The notes below the pieces were generated by a model, which was not told the origin of the DNA, ran no database searches, and saw only the letters and a list, made by a program, of their open reading frames with translations. Below, piece after piece: positions 26,449 through 34,943 of a DNA stretch of 64,000 bases; the first letter of the stretch is position 1; every line of letters begins with the position of its first letter. The DNA is taken from NCBI GenBank assembly GCA_965206015.1, contig CBDBIW010000015.1, forward strand, positions 949,357 to 1,013,356, in the 5' to 3' direction. Origin of the DNA: JAJCYL01 sp965206015. GTDB taxonomy: Bacteria; Bacteroidota; Bacteroidia; Cytophagales; Cyclobacteriaceae. The translations under genes were made by a program, and so were the position numbers.

Positions 26449-27281
26449 AGTCACCGGAACCTGAAGAAAGCCCAGTTGAAAAGGAAATGTCTTTTCTGGA
26501 TCATCTGGAAGAACTAAGATGGCACCTGATAAGATCCTTTAGTGCCATTGGTGTTTTTAGTATTGCGGCATTCGTATCTAAGACTTTAGTTTTTCATACC
26601 ATCATTCTTGGGCCATCCAGGCCTGATTTCTGGACTTATAAAATGTTATGTAAGCTTGGTGAGGCTTTGGGCTCTCCAGCCATTTGTATAGAAGCCCTAC
26701 CTTTCATTATCCAGAGTAGACAGATGACTGGGCAGTTTACCATGCACATTACATCTTCATTTGTGATTGGTTTGATACTTACTTTTCCCTATGCTTTTTG
26801 GGAAATATGGAGATTCGTAAAGCCTGGTTTATATCCAAAGGAAAGATCTGCGGCACGTGGAGCTACCTTTTATGTAAGCATGTTATTCATTACCGGTGTA
26901 TTGTTTGGGTATTTTATAATGACCCCAATTTCAGTCAATTTCCTGGCTTCTTATAGTTTGGACCCTAGTATCGCCAATGAATTCGACATTATTTCGTATG
27001 TATCCACAGTCACTACACTGGTACTGGCCAGTGGTATATTATTTCAAATGCCGGTGGTAACGTATTTTTTGACTACTGCTGGATTGATAAGCACTTCACT
27101 CATGAAGCAATACCGCAAACATGCGCTTGTAATTATCTTAATATTAGGAGCTATGCTGACTCCTCCCGATCCTTTTAGTCAAATTCTGATTGCCTTGCCT
27201 TTAATAGGTCTTTATCAGGTTAGTATATGGATTGCCGCCATGGTGGCTCGCAAAGGTGAGGAGGCACTTCAAGAAACGTAA
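26418..27281 (+). CDS. tatC: twin-arginine translocase subunit TatC
   Basis: Inner-membrane core of the Tat system, which exports folded proteins with twin-arginine signals; 287 aa. The hallmark N-terminal motif SFLDHLEELRWHLIRS starts near residue 25, and six hydrophobic spans follow. An insertion between the first two spans holds three Cys residues. The first 23 residues are acidic and Pro-rich. The ATG at 26487 is an alternative start that would avoid the 31-bp overlap with glyA, but Bacteroidota TatC proteins often carry such a leader, so I keep 26418. No tatA-type gene is nearby. Confidence 0.95.
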   Translation: MDEDFSPVPVESPEPEESPVEKEMSFLDHLEELRWHLIRSFSAIGVFSIAAFVSKTLVFHTIILGPSRPDFWTYKMLCKLGEALGSPAICIEALPFIIQSRQMTGQFTMHITSSFVIGLILTFPYAFWEIWRFVKPGLYPKERSAARGATFYVSMLFITGVLFGYFIMTPISVNFLASYSLDPSIANEFDIISYVSTVTTLVLASGILFQMPVVTYFLTTAGLISTSLMKQYRKHALVIILILGAMLTPPDPFSQILIALPLIGLYQVSIWIAAMVARKGEEALQET

Positions 27282-27283
27282 TT

Positions 27284-27718
27284 ATGAAAAAAATAATTCC
27301 AATTGGCGGAGATCACGCCGGATTTTCATGTAAGATAGAATTGATAAAACACTTGGAGGCATCTGGTTATGAGATTAAGGATTTTGGTACTTATTCTGAA
27401 GAATCAACCGATTACCCTGATTATGCTCATCCGCTGTCCACTGCCGTAGAGAATGGTGAATACGACTTAGGGGTTCTGGTTTGCGGAAGTGGTAATGGTG
27501 TGTGTATGAGTGCCAATAAGCATCAGGGAATCCGAGCGGCACTGGTTTGGAATGAAGAATTGGCATCACTTTCCAGAGAACACAATGACGCCAATGTCGT
27601 TTGCATCCCCGCAAGGTTTGTCTCAGTTGAAGAGGCCATTAAAATGGTCGATAAATTTTTAGCCACTGACTTTGAAGGTGGCAGGCACCAAAAAAGAGTA
27701 AATAAGATTAGCTGCTAA
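27284..27718 (+). CDS. rpiB: ribose 5-phosphate isomerase B
   Basis: Interconverts ribose 5-phosphate and ribulose 5-phosphate in the pentose phosphate pathway; 144 aa, a normal size. The family motifs are GGDHAG near residues 8-13, DYPDYAHP near 47-54, and the phosphate-binding CGSGNGVCMSANK near 66-78 with its catalytic Cys. It starts 2 bp after the tatC stop, completing the glyA-tatC-rpiB unit. Confidence 0.95.
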   Translation: MKKIIPIGGDHAGFSCKIELIKHLEASGYEIKDFGTYSEESTDYPDYAHPLSTAVENGEYDLGVLVCGSGNGVCMSANKHQGIRAALVWNEELASLSREHNDANVVCIPARFVSVEEAIKMVDKFLATDFEGGRHQKRVNKISC

Positions 27719-27742
27719 ATCCGACTTATCCGACTTAAAATC

Positions 27743-28617
27743 CTAGCCGGCGTGAGTGAGAATCTCCCTGACATTCTTTTTGATCTTTACAGCAATGTTA
27801 TCCGTAGGTAAATCATTGATGTCTCTTCCAAAAGGCTCTTCGATTTCCTCGGAGATCAGTTCAATGCTGACGAGAATGTAAAAAGCTAGGAAGACAATCC
27901 CTACTGTCCAGTAGCCGAACGCTTGAATCATGGCAAAAGGCAAGGTGATATTAAAAATGAATAAGAATTTCTTGATATACATGCTATAACTGTATGGAAG
28001 GGGTGTGGTTTTAATCCTTTCGCAAGCTCCCATGACATCAACCAACCCTTTTATTTCACTATCCAGAATGAAGAGTTCGTGGCCATTGATTTTGTCATTT
28101 TTATACTTGGCTAAACCCAATCGTACATCAGGGTGGCAATCATATTGGGCCGATGTTCACTTTGGATGATCAGTTTTTCCTCGTTTTCATTATCAAAATC
28201 CAGCTCTTCCATTAAGACACCCTCCCTAAGCATTTCCTTGGCAGAAAAAACAAAGTTGGGTATCATATTCCGGAAATATTGCCCGGTTTCTTTGTCATCG
28301 GGAAAGATGCCACGGATTTTCATGGCCAAAGCTCTGGAGTCATTTACAAGCTTACCCCATTGTTTCCTGCCTTCCCACCAGCGATCATAGGCGGTGTTGG
28401 TCCTTAGAACCGGGAAGAGACCAGGTACAATACCCAAGAGTGAATGGAAAGTTCCAGTGCCCTCTAACTCGAAATGAAAATAGTCGAGAATGAAATAGCA
28501 AAAGACAGTGGTATAGATCACCATGAACAACAGTAGCGGGAAGAGTGATTTGATCACATATCTGCTGTAGACATCGAATATCAGGGAAAACCACGATTTT
28601 GGATTATAATCAATCAT
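27743..28617 (-). pseudogene. bestrophin-family channel gene with one frameshift
   Basis: Bestrophin (UPF0187/YneE type) membrane channel, about 290 codons if joined. The first part (from 28617) has the family segment TNTAYDRWWEGRKQWGKLVN. It ends prematurely at 28111 after ATLMYDWV. The second part, in the -1 frame relative to the first, resumes with LGLAKYKNDKINGHE and contains the conserved GACERIKTTPLPYSY motif. A single base deletion near 28111-28125 explains the break. Two separate proteins are unlikely because the pore domain is split. A sequencing error cannot be excluded. Confidence 0.8.
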
Positions 28618-28697
28618 TACCGAATCCCGTTTAAGTAAGAATAGTAAAATTAAGTCAATATCAAGTTGAATCCACGCTAAGACGATATTGATCCATT

Positions 28698-29192
28698 CTA
28701 AAATTTAGAGCTTCGTTTCTCCATGAGCACAGTATCACGCCACGTGTCACCGAGTTTCCCGACCTTTTCACGAAGACCAATTTTTCTAAAACCACATTTT
28801 GTGTGCAGTCCCACACTCTGTTCATTTTCGGGAAACGTTGCGGCGTTCAAAGTCCATATCCCATTCTCTTCTGAGGATTCTATAACTTTCAGAAGTAGAG
28901 CCTTGCCAATTCCCTGACCCCTATAATCACCTCCAATATAAGCACTAACCTCGGCTACACCTCCATAAGCACATCGGTCAGAGACCGGAGACAAGGCAAC
29001 CCACCCAGCAACGTCATCGCCCGATAGAGCGACCCATCTGCTGTGGCTCAAATGCGACGCGTTCCATTTTTCCCAGCTGGGTGATGACGTTTCAAAAGTT
29101 GCCTGTCCGGTTGCAATTCCTTCCAGATATATTCTTTCAACATCTGACCAGTGGTCCGAATCCATGGGGATGATAGTAATAGCCATGTCCAC
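28698..29192 (-). CDS. GNAT N-acetyltransferase, phosphinothricin/arsinothricin type
   Basis: Acetyl-CoA-dependent N-acetyltransferase, 164 aa. The acetyl-CoA loop RGQGIGKALL is near residues 96-105. The opening (ITIIPMDSDHWSDVERIYLEG, then TGQATFET) matches the Pat/ArsN group that acetylates phosphinothricin- or arsinothricin-like amino acids. It is the third gene behind an ArsR regulator and a DUF6428 gene, a known Bacteroidota arsenic arrangement, so detoxification of an organoarsenical is a fair inference. The substrate is not proven. Confidence 0.8.
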   Translation of the reverse strand: MDMAITIIPMDSDHWSDVERIYLEGIATGQATFETSSPSWEKWNASHLSHSRWVALSGDDVAGWVALSPVSDRCAYGGVAEVSAYIGGDYRGQGIGKALLLKVIESSEENGIWTLNAATFPENEQSVGLHTKCGFRKIGLREKVGKLGDTWRDTVLMEKRSSKF

Positions 29193-29209
29193 TTATTTTT
29201 TGACTGATG

Positions 29210-29647
29210 TTAGCAACAACTTAGTTCTCCTGCCAAACGTGGCTTGCAAACGGTTGGTCGAACGTAAAGTTGTACCGATATTTTGTCTTCATCCAGGTCG
29301 ATAGCCTCCACCGAAAAATTTGAAGTTCGAATTTCATCATTTCCAAATTCGAAGAAAATATCCGTTTCACCAACCATGGGAGTCATTTCATGAACTTTGC
29401 TGAAAACAGACAATGCCTTTTTTGCTGTCCAGGGTTTTCTCAGTTCTTCATTCTTTGGGGCCCACAATTGTACAATAGTCTGTTTGTAACTATCTGGATT
29501 GCCCCCGCAATCAACCGAATCAATGGTTACATTCTTTACTTCCGTAATGTGATAAGTATCAGGAACAAACCTTCCTTTTTCATATTCAAAAGTTAATCCA
29601 GCTTCTGGATTGCCTTCTAGCAATGTTAAAAATTCTTTAGTTTTCAT
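29210..29647 (-). CDS. DUF6428-family protein of an ars-type operon
   Basis: Small cytoplasmic protein of 145 aa, of the family usually found between arsR and arsenic-resistance genes in Bacteroidota; its function is unknown. Typical features are an N-terminal FLTLLEGNPEAGLTF segment, HITEVKNVTIDSVDCGG near residues 33-49, and a C-terminal VCKPRLAGELSCC. The final Cys pair together with earlier cysteines could bind As(III), which is inferred. It lies about 42 bp after ArsR and 17 bp before the GNAT gene. Confidence 0.75.
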   Translation of the reverse strand: MKTKEFLTLLEGNPEAGLTFEYEKGRFVPDTYHITEVKNVTIDSVDCGGNPDSYKQTIVQLWAPKNEELRKPWTAKKALSVFSKVHEMTPMVGETDIFFEFGNDEIRTSNFSVEAIDLDEDKISVQLYVRPTVCKPRLAGELSCC

Positions 29648-29689
29648 TTTTTCTTAATTGTAATATTGCGATAAATATATTTAAATTTT

Positions 29690-30013
29690 TTAGCAGCAAG
29701 AATTAGAAACTTCTGAGAACAGACCTGTGAAAAGCTCCTCAATCTCTTTCCACGCTTGGTCATCAATATAGTAGCAGGTACTTGGACCTTCAATGGTTCC
29801 CTTAACTAATCCCGCTGATTTTAATTCTTTTAAATGTTGTGAAATCGTAGACTGGGAAAGGGGCAGTTCATCAACAATGTCTCCGCAAACGCAGGCATTT
29901 CTTCTGATCAATGTTTCGATGATCGCAATGCGTGCCGGGTGCCCAAGAGCTTTAGCCATGGAAGCAAACTTGTTTTGCCTTTCATTAAACTTGTATGATT
30001 TACTTAAACCAAT
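29690..30013 (-). CDS. ArsR-family metalloregulator
   Basis: Winged-helix repressor that should release DNA on binding arsenite or a related metal. The core contains LGHPARIAIIETLIRR, a CVCGDIVDE metal-site motif (two Cys), and the recognition helix LSQSTISQHLKELKSAG. It ends in NSCC. A safe ATG is at 29959. The frame continues upstream as GLSKSYKFNERQNKFASM, matching the usual MGL(T/S)KS start of this family, but the expected Met codon is ATT at 30013. Either ATT is used or the longer start was lost. I give the longer extent. It heads a probable operon with DUF6428 and GNAT. Confidence 0.85.
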   Translation of the reverse strand: MGLSKSYKFNERQNKFASMAKALGHPARIAIIETLIRRNACVCGDIVDELPLSQSTISQHLKELKSAGLVKGTIEGPSTCYYIDDQAWKEIEELFTGLFSEVSNSCC

Positions 30014-30014
30014 T

Positions 30015-30030
30015 ATCGTAATAATACGAT
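30015..30030. promoter_or_regulatory. ArsR-type operator
   Basis: ATCGTA-ATAA-TACGAT is a 6-4-6 inverted repeat directly upstream of the regulator gene, the place and form expected of an autoregulatory ArsR/SmtB site. Confidence 0.6.
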
Positions 30031-30084
30031 GAATTTTTTAAAAGGTTGAAATTTTGCTAAAAAAATTATTGGATGACCTGAATG

Positions 30085-30638
30085 TTAAAAGAGAGGTTCC
30101 TTGAAAAACAACTCAGCGACTGTAAAAGAGATGACTGATATAACAAATCCGAACATGAAGACCGTATAGGAAATCCTAAGGTATTTATATTTGGTACCCA
30201 ACACGCTGCCGAAAAAATAGAAGATCAGTCTTTTTTTGTTATCAATGTCTGCTAGCGTGAACGTACCTCTTGGGATATTGGGGCGTGTGGCAAGAGCTGC
30301 AAAAACAATGGTTACTAAACAGACCACTGTCAAAATAACTGTAGGAATGATCACGTGTGGAAACTCTTTCAATTTTCTGAACAATACGGACACAAGAATT
30401 GATAAAATAATTGAATTGATGGAAATCATGATATTGGCCTTATGATCAGCCAGCAAGTATTGCAATCTCAAACTCGTCCCTGGCCAAGCCGTCGTTGAAT
30501 CCAGTAACCGAAATAGCCCCTACGACATCATTAGGTATGATCCAGGTTATGGTAGGTCAAAGCTTTCGGCAGTTTTTTACTTAGGATTTCCTCGGCATAC
30601 TGCTTAGCTTCAACAATAATTTCACTTGCTTTACTCAT
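30085..30638 (-). pseudogene. HD-PycTM (Pycsar-effector-like) gene with internal deletion
   Basis: From the ATG at 30638 the frame reads MSKASEIIVEAKQYAEEIL and KLPKALTYHNLDHT, the start of an HD-domain protein, then a stop. In the next frame DVVGAISVTGFNDG and LARDEFEIAILAG continue that HD domain, but the metal-binding HD core is missing. A third part (128 codons from 30471) is a complete PycTM-like membrane domain: ADHKANIMISINSIILSILV, with spans near residues 15-35, 40-60 and 105-125. Pycsar effectors of this type form membrane pores on cyclic-nucleotide signalling, and HD-PycTM fusions occur without a nearby cyclase. A frameshift plus a deletion make it a pseudogene. Confidence 0.65.
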
Positions 30639-30750
30639 GTGCCGTTCCTTGCCAGTGAAATCAAGTAATACAGGCTAATTTTTATTTAACAATTGGTATT
30701 AGAATTTAGTATATACTAAAAAAACAATATTTGATAAATGATACGGGGAT

Positions 30751-31140
30751 TTGAATTATAGACTACTTTTTGCATTTGCTTCTTTACTGACCTTAGTTAC
30801 CTTTTTGTCATCTGACTGTACCAACCCAGGCAGGAGTAAGACCAAATCTGCAGCAGATAGTCTATATCTGGTTTTGTCTGGAGATAAACCCAAATACGAT
30901 ATCAAAAACCTTGAGCAAAAGTATTTCTTGCCATACGTTTTAGAAGAAATATCTGCATTGTCTTATTATAAGGATGACATTCTGGCCTGTGTGCAGGATG
31001 AGGATGGGAAAGTTTTCTTTTATAATCTTCAAACAGAAGAAATTGGTCACACGACTTTATTGGAATATAGTAGTGATTATGAGGGAATAGAAATCGTTGG
31101 CGATCGCGGTTACATTCTAAAGTATGCGCTTATTAAATGA
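30751..31140 (+). pseudogene. truncated SdiA-regulated-domain lipoprotein
   Basis: 129 codons from a TTG at 30751. The N-terminus is hydrophobic with SSDCTNPG, a possible lipoprotein site. It continues with LEEISALSYYKDDILACVQD, EDGKVFFYN and DYEGIEIVGDRGYIL, which match the first blades of the SdiA-regulated (YjiK-like) beta-propeller family. Family members are about twice as long. Here the protein stops right after GYIL, and the stop overlaps the next gene's ATG (ATGA). The missing C-terminal blades suggest a deletion joining it to the phosphoesterase gene. Confidence 0.6.
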
Positions 31141-32252
31141 AACCGCTGATAGCTTCATTACTATTACTATTCTCTTTAGAACTTTATTCCCAACCCAGTG
31201 ATGATGAGATAACTTTTTCGGTGGTACTCATTGGTGACGCAGGAGAACACAAGCCCTACTCACTTCCAATATTGGAGGTCGCCACTGAGAGATTAGAGCA
31301 ATTTGGTGAACAATCAGCAATTATCTTCCTGGGAGATAACATCTATCCCCTGGGTTTGCCTCCGGAGGAGGATCCTAAAAGGACGAAAATGGAAGCGAAA
31401 CTGAGCCCGCAACTAGATGTTATAAAAAATTCAGCGGGAAAAGGGTATATGGTTCCGGGCAATCATGACTGGGCCAAAGGAAAAAAGAATGGCCGTGTTA
31501 ATTTGTTGGAACAGCAGGAATTCACAGACCAGTATATTGGGAACAAGCAATCTTTTTATCCAAGGGATGCATGTCCCGGGCCGGTTGAGATTTCACTTAA
31601 TGACAATTTGGTGCTTGTCATTATTGATAGTCAATGGCTGTTGGCCGAAGGATTTAATATTCCTATAAGTGGTCACTGTGAGTATAAATCCAACAATGAG
31701 GTTATTGCCCAAATCGAATCGATTGTGGAGAACAATATGGGCAAACACCTGCTGTTCGCCATGCACCACCCTGTCATAACTTATGGTAGCCACGGTGGAG
31801 TGTTTCAATTCAAGCAGCATATATTTCCTTTGACAGATATGAAAAAGAATCTTTACATTCCTTTGCCATTAGTAGGTTCTTTTTATCCACTTTATCGCAA
31901 GTGGTTTGGCAATATCCAGGATACTACCAATCCAGCATACACCTCAATTATGGATCAAATGGCAGGGAGCTTTGAAAAACACCCACGAACTATTCACGCT
32001 GCGGGCCATGAACATGCATTGGAGCATATGGTTAGAAATAATGTAGAGTATATAGTAAGTGGAGCAGGTTCTAAGACTGAATTTGTAAAACAAAAGGGAC
32101 ACGCTCAATTCGTTACCGGGGACAGCGGCCTTACACAGTTGTATTACTACAATAATGGAGAGGTTTGGATGGAGTTTTGGGTTTTTAATGGGGATAATCC
32201 AAGAGGAAATGTGGACTATAAGGTTCAACTCTTTGCCAACAACAGCAACTAA
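31137..32252 (+). CDS. exported calcineurin-like metallophosphoesterase
   Basis: 371 aa with a signal peptide (residues about 1-18, cleavage after YSQ). All metal-binding blocks of the calcineurin superfamily are present in order: GDAGE near 33-37, GDNIYP near 66-71, GNHDW near 108-112, HHP near 205, and GHEH near 288. It is therefore likely an active periplasmic phosphatase or phosphodiesterase; the substrate is unknown. Related Bacteroidota proteins may carry a long outer-membrane C-terminal domain that is absent here. Confidence 0.85.
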   Translation: MKPLIASLLLLFSLELYSQPSDDEITFSVVLIGDAGEHKPYSLPILEVATERLEQFGEQSAIIFLGDNIYPLGLPPEEDPKRTKMEAKLSPQLDVIKNSAGKGYMVPGNHDWAKGKKNGRVNLLEQQEFTDQYIGNKQSFYPRDACPGPVEISLNDNLVLVIIDSQWLLAEGFNIPISGHCEYKSNNEVIAQIESIVENNMGKHLLFAMHHPVITYGSHGGVFQFKQHIFPLTDMKKNLYIPLPLVGSFYPLYRKWFGNIQDTTNPAYTSIMDQMAGSFEKHPRTIHAAGHEHALEHMVRNNVEYIVSGAGSKTEFVKQKGHAQFVTGDSGLTQLYYYNNGEVWMEFWVFNGDNPRGNVDYKVQLFANNSN

Positions 32253-32258
32253 ACTATT

Positions 32259-32570
32259 GTGATTGATTATTTGCTTACCAGCTCCGTGATTCTCTTGATT
32301 GGGTTAGCCTTTAATCTCTATCTACCATCAAGATTGAATGGTAAATATGGTTATCGTTCCAAGGCAGCACTTAAGTCGCAAGAGAGTTGGGAACTGGCTC
32401 ATAAGCTGTCAAAAACTTACCTGGTCATAGCTGGAATTATCAGTTTACTGGTTGCGCTAATTCTTTACGAATTTGGCCACTCCAACATGGCCAGGTTGCT
32501 TTCGGTTATTCTTCCCGTTGGCATTTTAATCATCTCGATTTTCCTAATTGAGAGAAGGCTTCGATATTAA
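32259..32570 (+). CDS. SdpI/YhfL-family small membrane protein
   Basis: 103 aa with about three membrane spans (residues 5-24, 50-72 and 80-98). The GKYGYRSKAALKSQESWELAH segment between the first two is the family signature (YGYRT...W..A). In Bacillus, SdpI gives immunity to the SdpC toxin; the function in Bacteroidota is unknown. It begins 6 bp after the phosphoesterase gene and starts with GTG. Confidence 0.75.
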   Translation: MIDYLLTSSVILLIGLAFNLYLPSRLNGKYGYRSKAALKSQESWELAHKLSKTYLVIAGIISLLVALILYEFGHSNMARLLSVILPVGILIISIFLIERRLRY

Positions 32571-32574
32571 TCGG

Positions 32575-33066
32575 TTACCTGAAAACATTTTTTCCATCAT
32601 TTTGGCTTCCATCAAAGACACGGATGGCGATCGCCTCTGCTGCTACGGTTTTGACCCCTTCACTGAATAAACTGCATTTAACAGTAGTTTTTCTTCCCTT
32701 CACTTCAGTGACAGAGGCCCTCAACTCGAGGAGTTTGTCATTTGGAGTTGGTTTAAGGTACTTGATATTTAATGTTCCTGTAGCGTAACGGTATTCAGGC
32801 TTCGAATTGAGTGGACGATCTTCCAGTTTATAGGAGTAGGCCATTGCGGTGCACATGCAGTGGCAATCAATAATGGTCGCTATAATTCCGCCATTGAGGA
32901 GGTTAGCCCAACCATGAAACTTTTCTTGGGACTCCCAATGGCATATGGCTTCATCCCCCTCCCAGTAGCTTTTGATATGAAGTCCGTCAGGATTATGGAT
33001 ACCACAACCGAAGCAAACATTCTCCGGCATGTGATCCTGGAAGTAAGTAATGCTATTATCGTTCAT
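32575..33066 (-). CDS. PaaI-type hotdog thioesterase
   Basis: 163 aa, single hotdog domain. The signature HGWANLLNGGIIATIIDCHC (residues about 51-70) carries the conserved Gly-Gly turn and the helix with the catalytic Asp. It probably hydrolyses acyl-CoA or a related thioester. An N-terminal CFGCGIHNPDGLHI segment is typical of a PaaI subgroup. It converges with the SdpI gene (4 bp apart). Confidence 0.85.
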   Translation of the reverse strand: MNDNSITYFQDHMPENVCFGCGIHNPDGLHIKSYWEGDEAICHWESQEKFHGWANLLNGGIIATIIDCHCMCTAMAYSYKLEDRPLNSKPEYRYATGTLNIKYLKPTPNDKLLELRASVTEVKGRKTTVKCSLFSEGVKTVAAEAIAIRVFDGSQNDGKNVFR

Positions 33067-33124
33067 AAGGGATTGTTATATTTAATGGTTGCTATAGACT
33101 TCAAAATTAAAAATCGCCAGACCA

Positions 33125-34015
33125 ATGGTTAATGTAATTGATTTAAAGTTTCAAGGCTTTTCCCAAGCCATCGCATCATTTCTCATCGAGTCAGGTGAGG
33201 GCCCTGTGCTTATAGAGACCGGACCGCATTCCACTTTTAAAGCCTTGGAGGCAGGAGTTAATCCATTGGGATATGATCTTTCTGACATTAAGCATGTATT
33301 GCTCTCCCACATCCATTTCGACCATGCCGGTGCTGCTTGGGCACTAGCCAGAAGAGGCGCAAAGATTTATTTGCACCCTAGTGGTGCCAAACATATGGAA
33401 GACCCTTCACGATTATATGAATCGGCGAAAAGAATTTACCGGGATAAGATGGATTCACTTTGGGGCTCCCTGAAACCAATTCCAAAGGATCATTTATATC
33501 AGATTCCGAACGAAGAGACTGTGCAAATAGGAAATTTAAAATTTACCGCTCACCATACCCCCGGGCATGCGATTCATCACATTGCCTGGCAATTGGAAGA
33601 TATGTTATTTACCGGTGATGTTGCGGGCGTTAAAATTAATGATGGCCCGGTAGTCCCTCCCTGCCCGCCTCCCGATATTAATATTGAAGACTGGAAAGCT
33701 TCGATTTCGTTAATTAGAGGAATGAATTTAAATAAAATTTATTTGACTCATTTTGGAGACTTCGACAACATAGAGGGGCATTTAAATGAGTTAGAAGGTT
33801 GCCTCGACAACTGGACCAGCTGGACCAAAGTTCAATTTGAAAAGAATGCTGACCCAAAAGATATCACTCCGGAGTTCCAGGCTTTTGTGGATGGTAAATT
33901 GGCTAAGAAAGGACTGACAAAGAACGAGATCGACCGGTATGGTGCTGCTAACCCCGCATGGATGAGTGTTGCCGGATTGATGAGGTATTGGAAGAAAAGG
34001 GGAGAAATTAGCTGA
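33125..34015 (+). CDS. metallo-beta-lactamase-fold hydrolase
   Basis: 296 aa with the MBL metal-binding motif SHIHFDHAG near residues 61-69 (HxHxDH), a second His in HHTPGHA near 143, an Asp in FTGDVAG near 164, and a His in YLTHFGD near 207. This set is that of an active binuclear zinc hydrolase of the glyoxalase II/lactonase group. The substrate is unknown. It is divergent from the thioesterase. Confidence 0.85.
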   Translation: MVNVIDLKFQGFSQAIASFLIESGEGPVLIETGPHSTFKALEAGVNPLGYDLSDIKHVLLSHIHFDHAGAAWALARRGAKIYLHPSGAKHMEDPSRLYESAKRIYRDKMDSLWGSLKPIPKDHLYQIPNEETVQIGNLKFTAHHTPGHAIHHIAWQLEDMLFTGDVAGVKINDGPVVPPCPPPDINIEDWKASISLIRGMNLNKIYLTHFGDFDNIEGHLNELEGCLDNWTSWTKVQFEKNADPKDITPEFQAFVDGKLAKKGLTKNEIDRYGAANPAWMSVAGLMRYWKKRGEIS

Positions 34016-34020
34016 TTGCA

Positions 34021-34902
34021 TTAATGCAATTCAAAATTCTTCTCTCCAGCCAATAGCTTAAATGCAATATGATTGGCTTTGGGAGGAATTGGGCAAGTAG
34101 CATGTTCAGTGAAAGCACATGGAGGGTTGTAGGCCTTGTTAAAGTCGATAACAACCTTATTTGAAGCATCCGGCATATCGGCATGCAAGTATCTTCCTAA
34201 GCCATAAGTCTCTTCACCAGTGGTTTCATCCGTAAATCTTAAGTGTAGATCTCCATCAAGGTTGGGCTCCATTTCACATTTCTGTCCTTGAAGTTCAAAC
34301 TTCAATAGACCAGGCACTTTGGCGTCATAGGCCATGCCAAGGATGTTGGCTGTTTTGACAAATTTGGGAGGGTCATAGGGGACGAAATCAGCAACGACTT
34401 TCATTTCTGGATTGAGATCAAAGAATTCAATGGGGTCCATATTGGTCAAATTTTCATGTTCAAAATCCCTTAGCCTTACCCCGAATTTTTCTCCACGCTT
34501 AATCACTATCCATCGAAGACTACCCCAATTGAATTCAGGTGTGTTTTCCATATCTCCGTTATAGGCCGGGGTCCGTTTACCAATTTCGATCCCGCCGGAT
34601 GTAATTCCCGATTCCCCGGATGTCACCATATAAACGGTATCATTTTGAAGTATGAAAGCACCAAGTGTTTCAGGAGTTTTGTCTTCAGGAAATTTCAAGT
34701 CATTTTCGTCCGACCCACCAAACGTATTTTCCCCCTCCTTCAACCAAAAAAGTCCTGCCAGGTTCACATAACCTTCCTCACCCATTAAGTCCTTCAGTCT
34801 ACTGGTTTTCCAATTCTCAATTTCACTGACGTACTCTTTGGTTGGTTTTGTTGGGCCACATCCCAAGAGCATTACCAATAAAACAATCTGAATCTTTTTC
34901 AT
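34021..34902 (-). CDS. DUF1684 lipoprotein
   Basis: 293 aa. MKKIQIVLLVMLLGC is a lipoprotein signal with Cys15. The mature part fits DUF1684: GEEGYVNLAGLFWLKEGENT early, and a C-terminal YNPPCAFTEHATCP motif. The function is unknown. It converges with the MBL hydrolase. Confidence 0.8.
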   Translation of the reverse strand: MKKIQIVLLVMLLGCGPTKPTKEYVSEIENWKTSRLKDLMGEEGYVNLAGLFWLKEGENTFGGSDENDLKFPEDKTPETLGAFILQNDTVYMVTSGESGITSGGIEIGKRTPAYNGDMENTPEFNWGSLRWIVIKRGEKFGVRLRDFEHENLTNMDPIEFFDLNPEMKVVADFVPYDPPKFVKTANILGMAYDAKVPGLLKFELQGQKCEMEPNLDGDLHLRFTDETTGEETYGLGRYLHADMPDASNKVVIDFNKAYNPPCAFTEHATCPIPPKANHIAFKLLAGEKNFELH

Positions 34903-34943
34903 TCCTTCAATAATTGATCCAATAAAGCTAATTATTGAATTGT

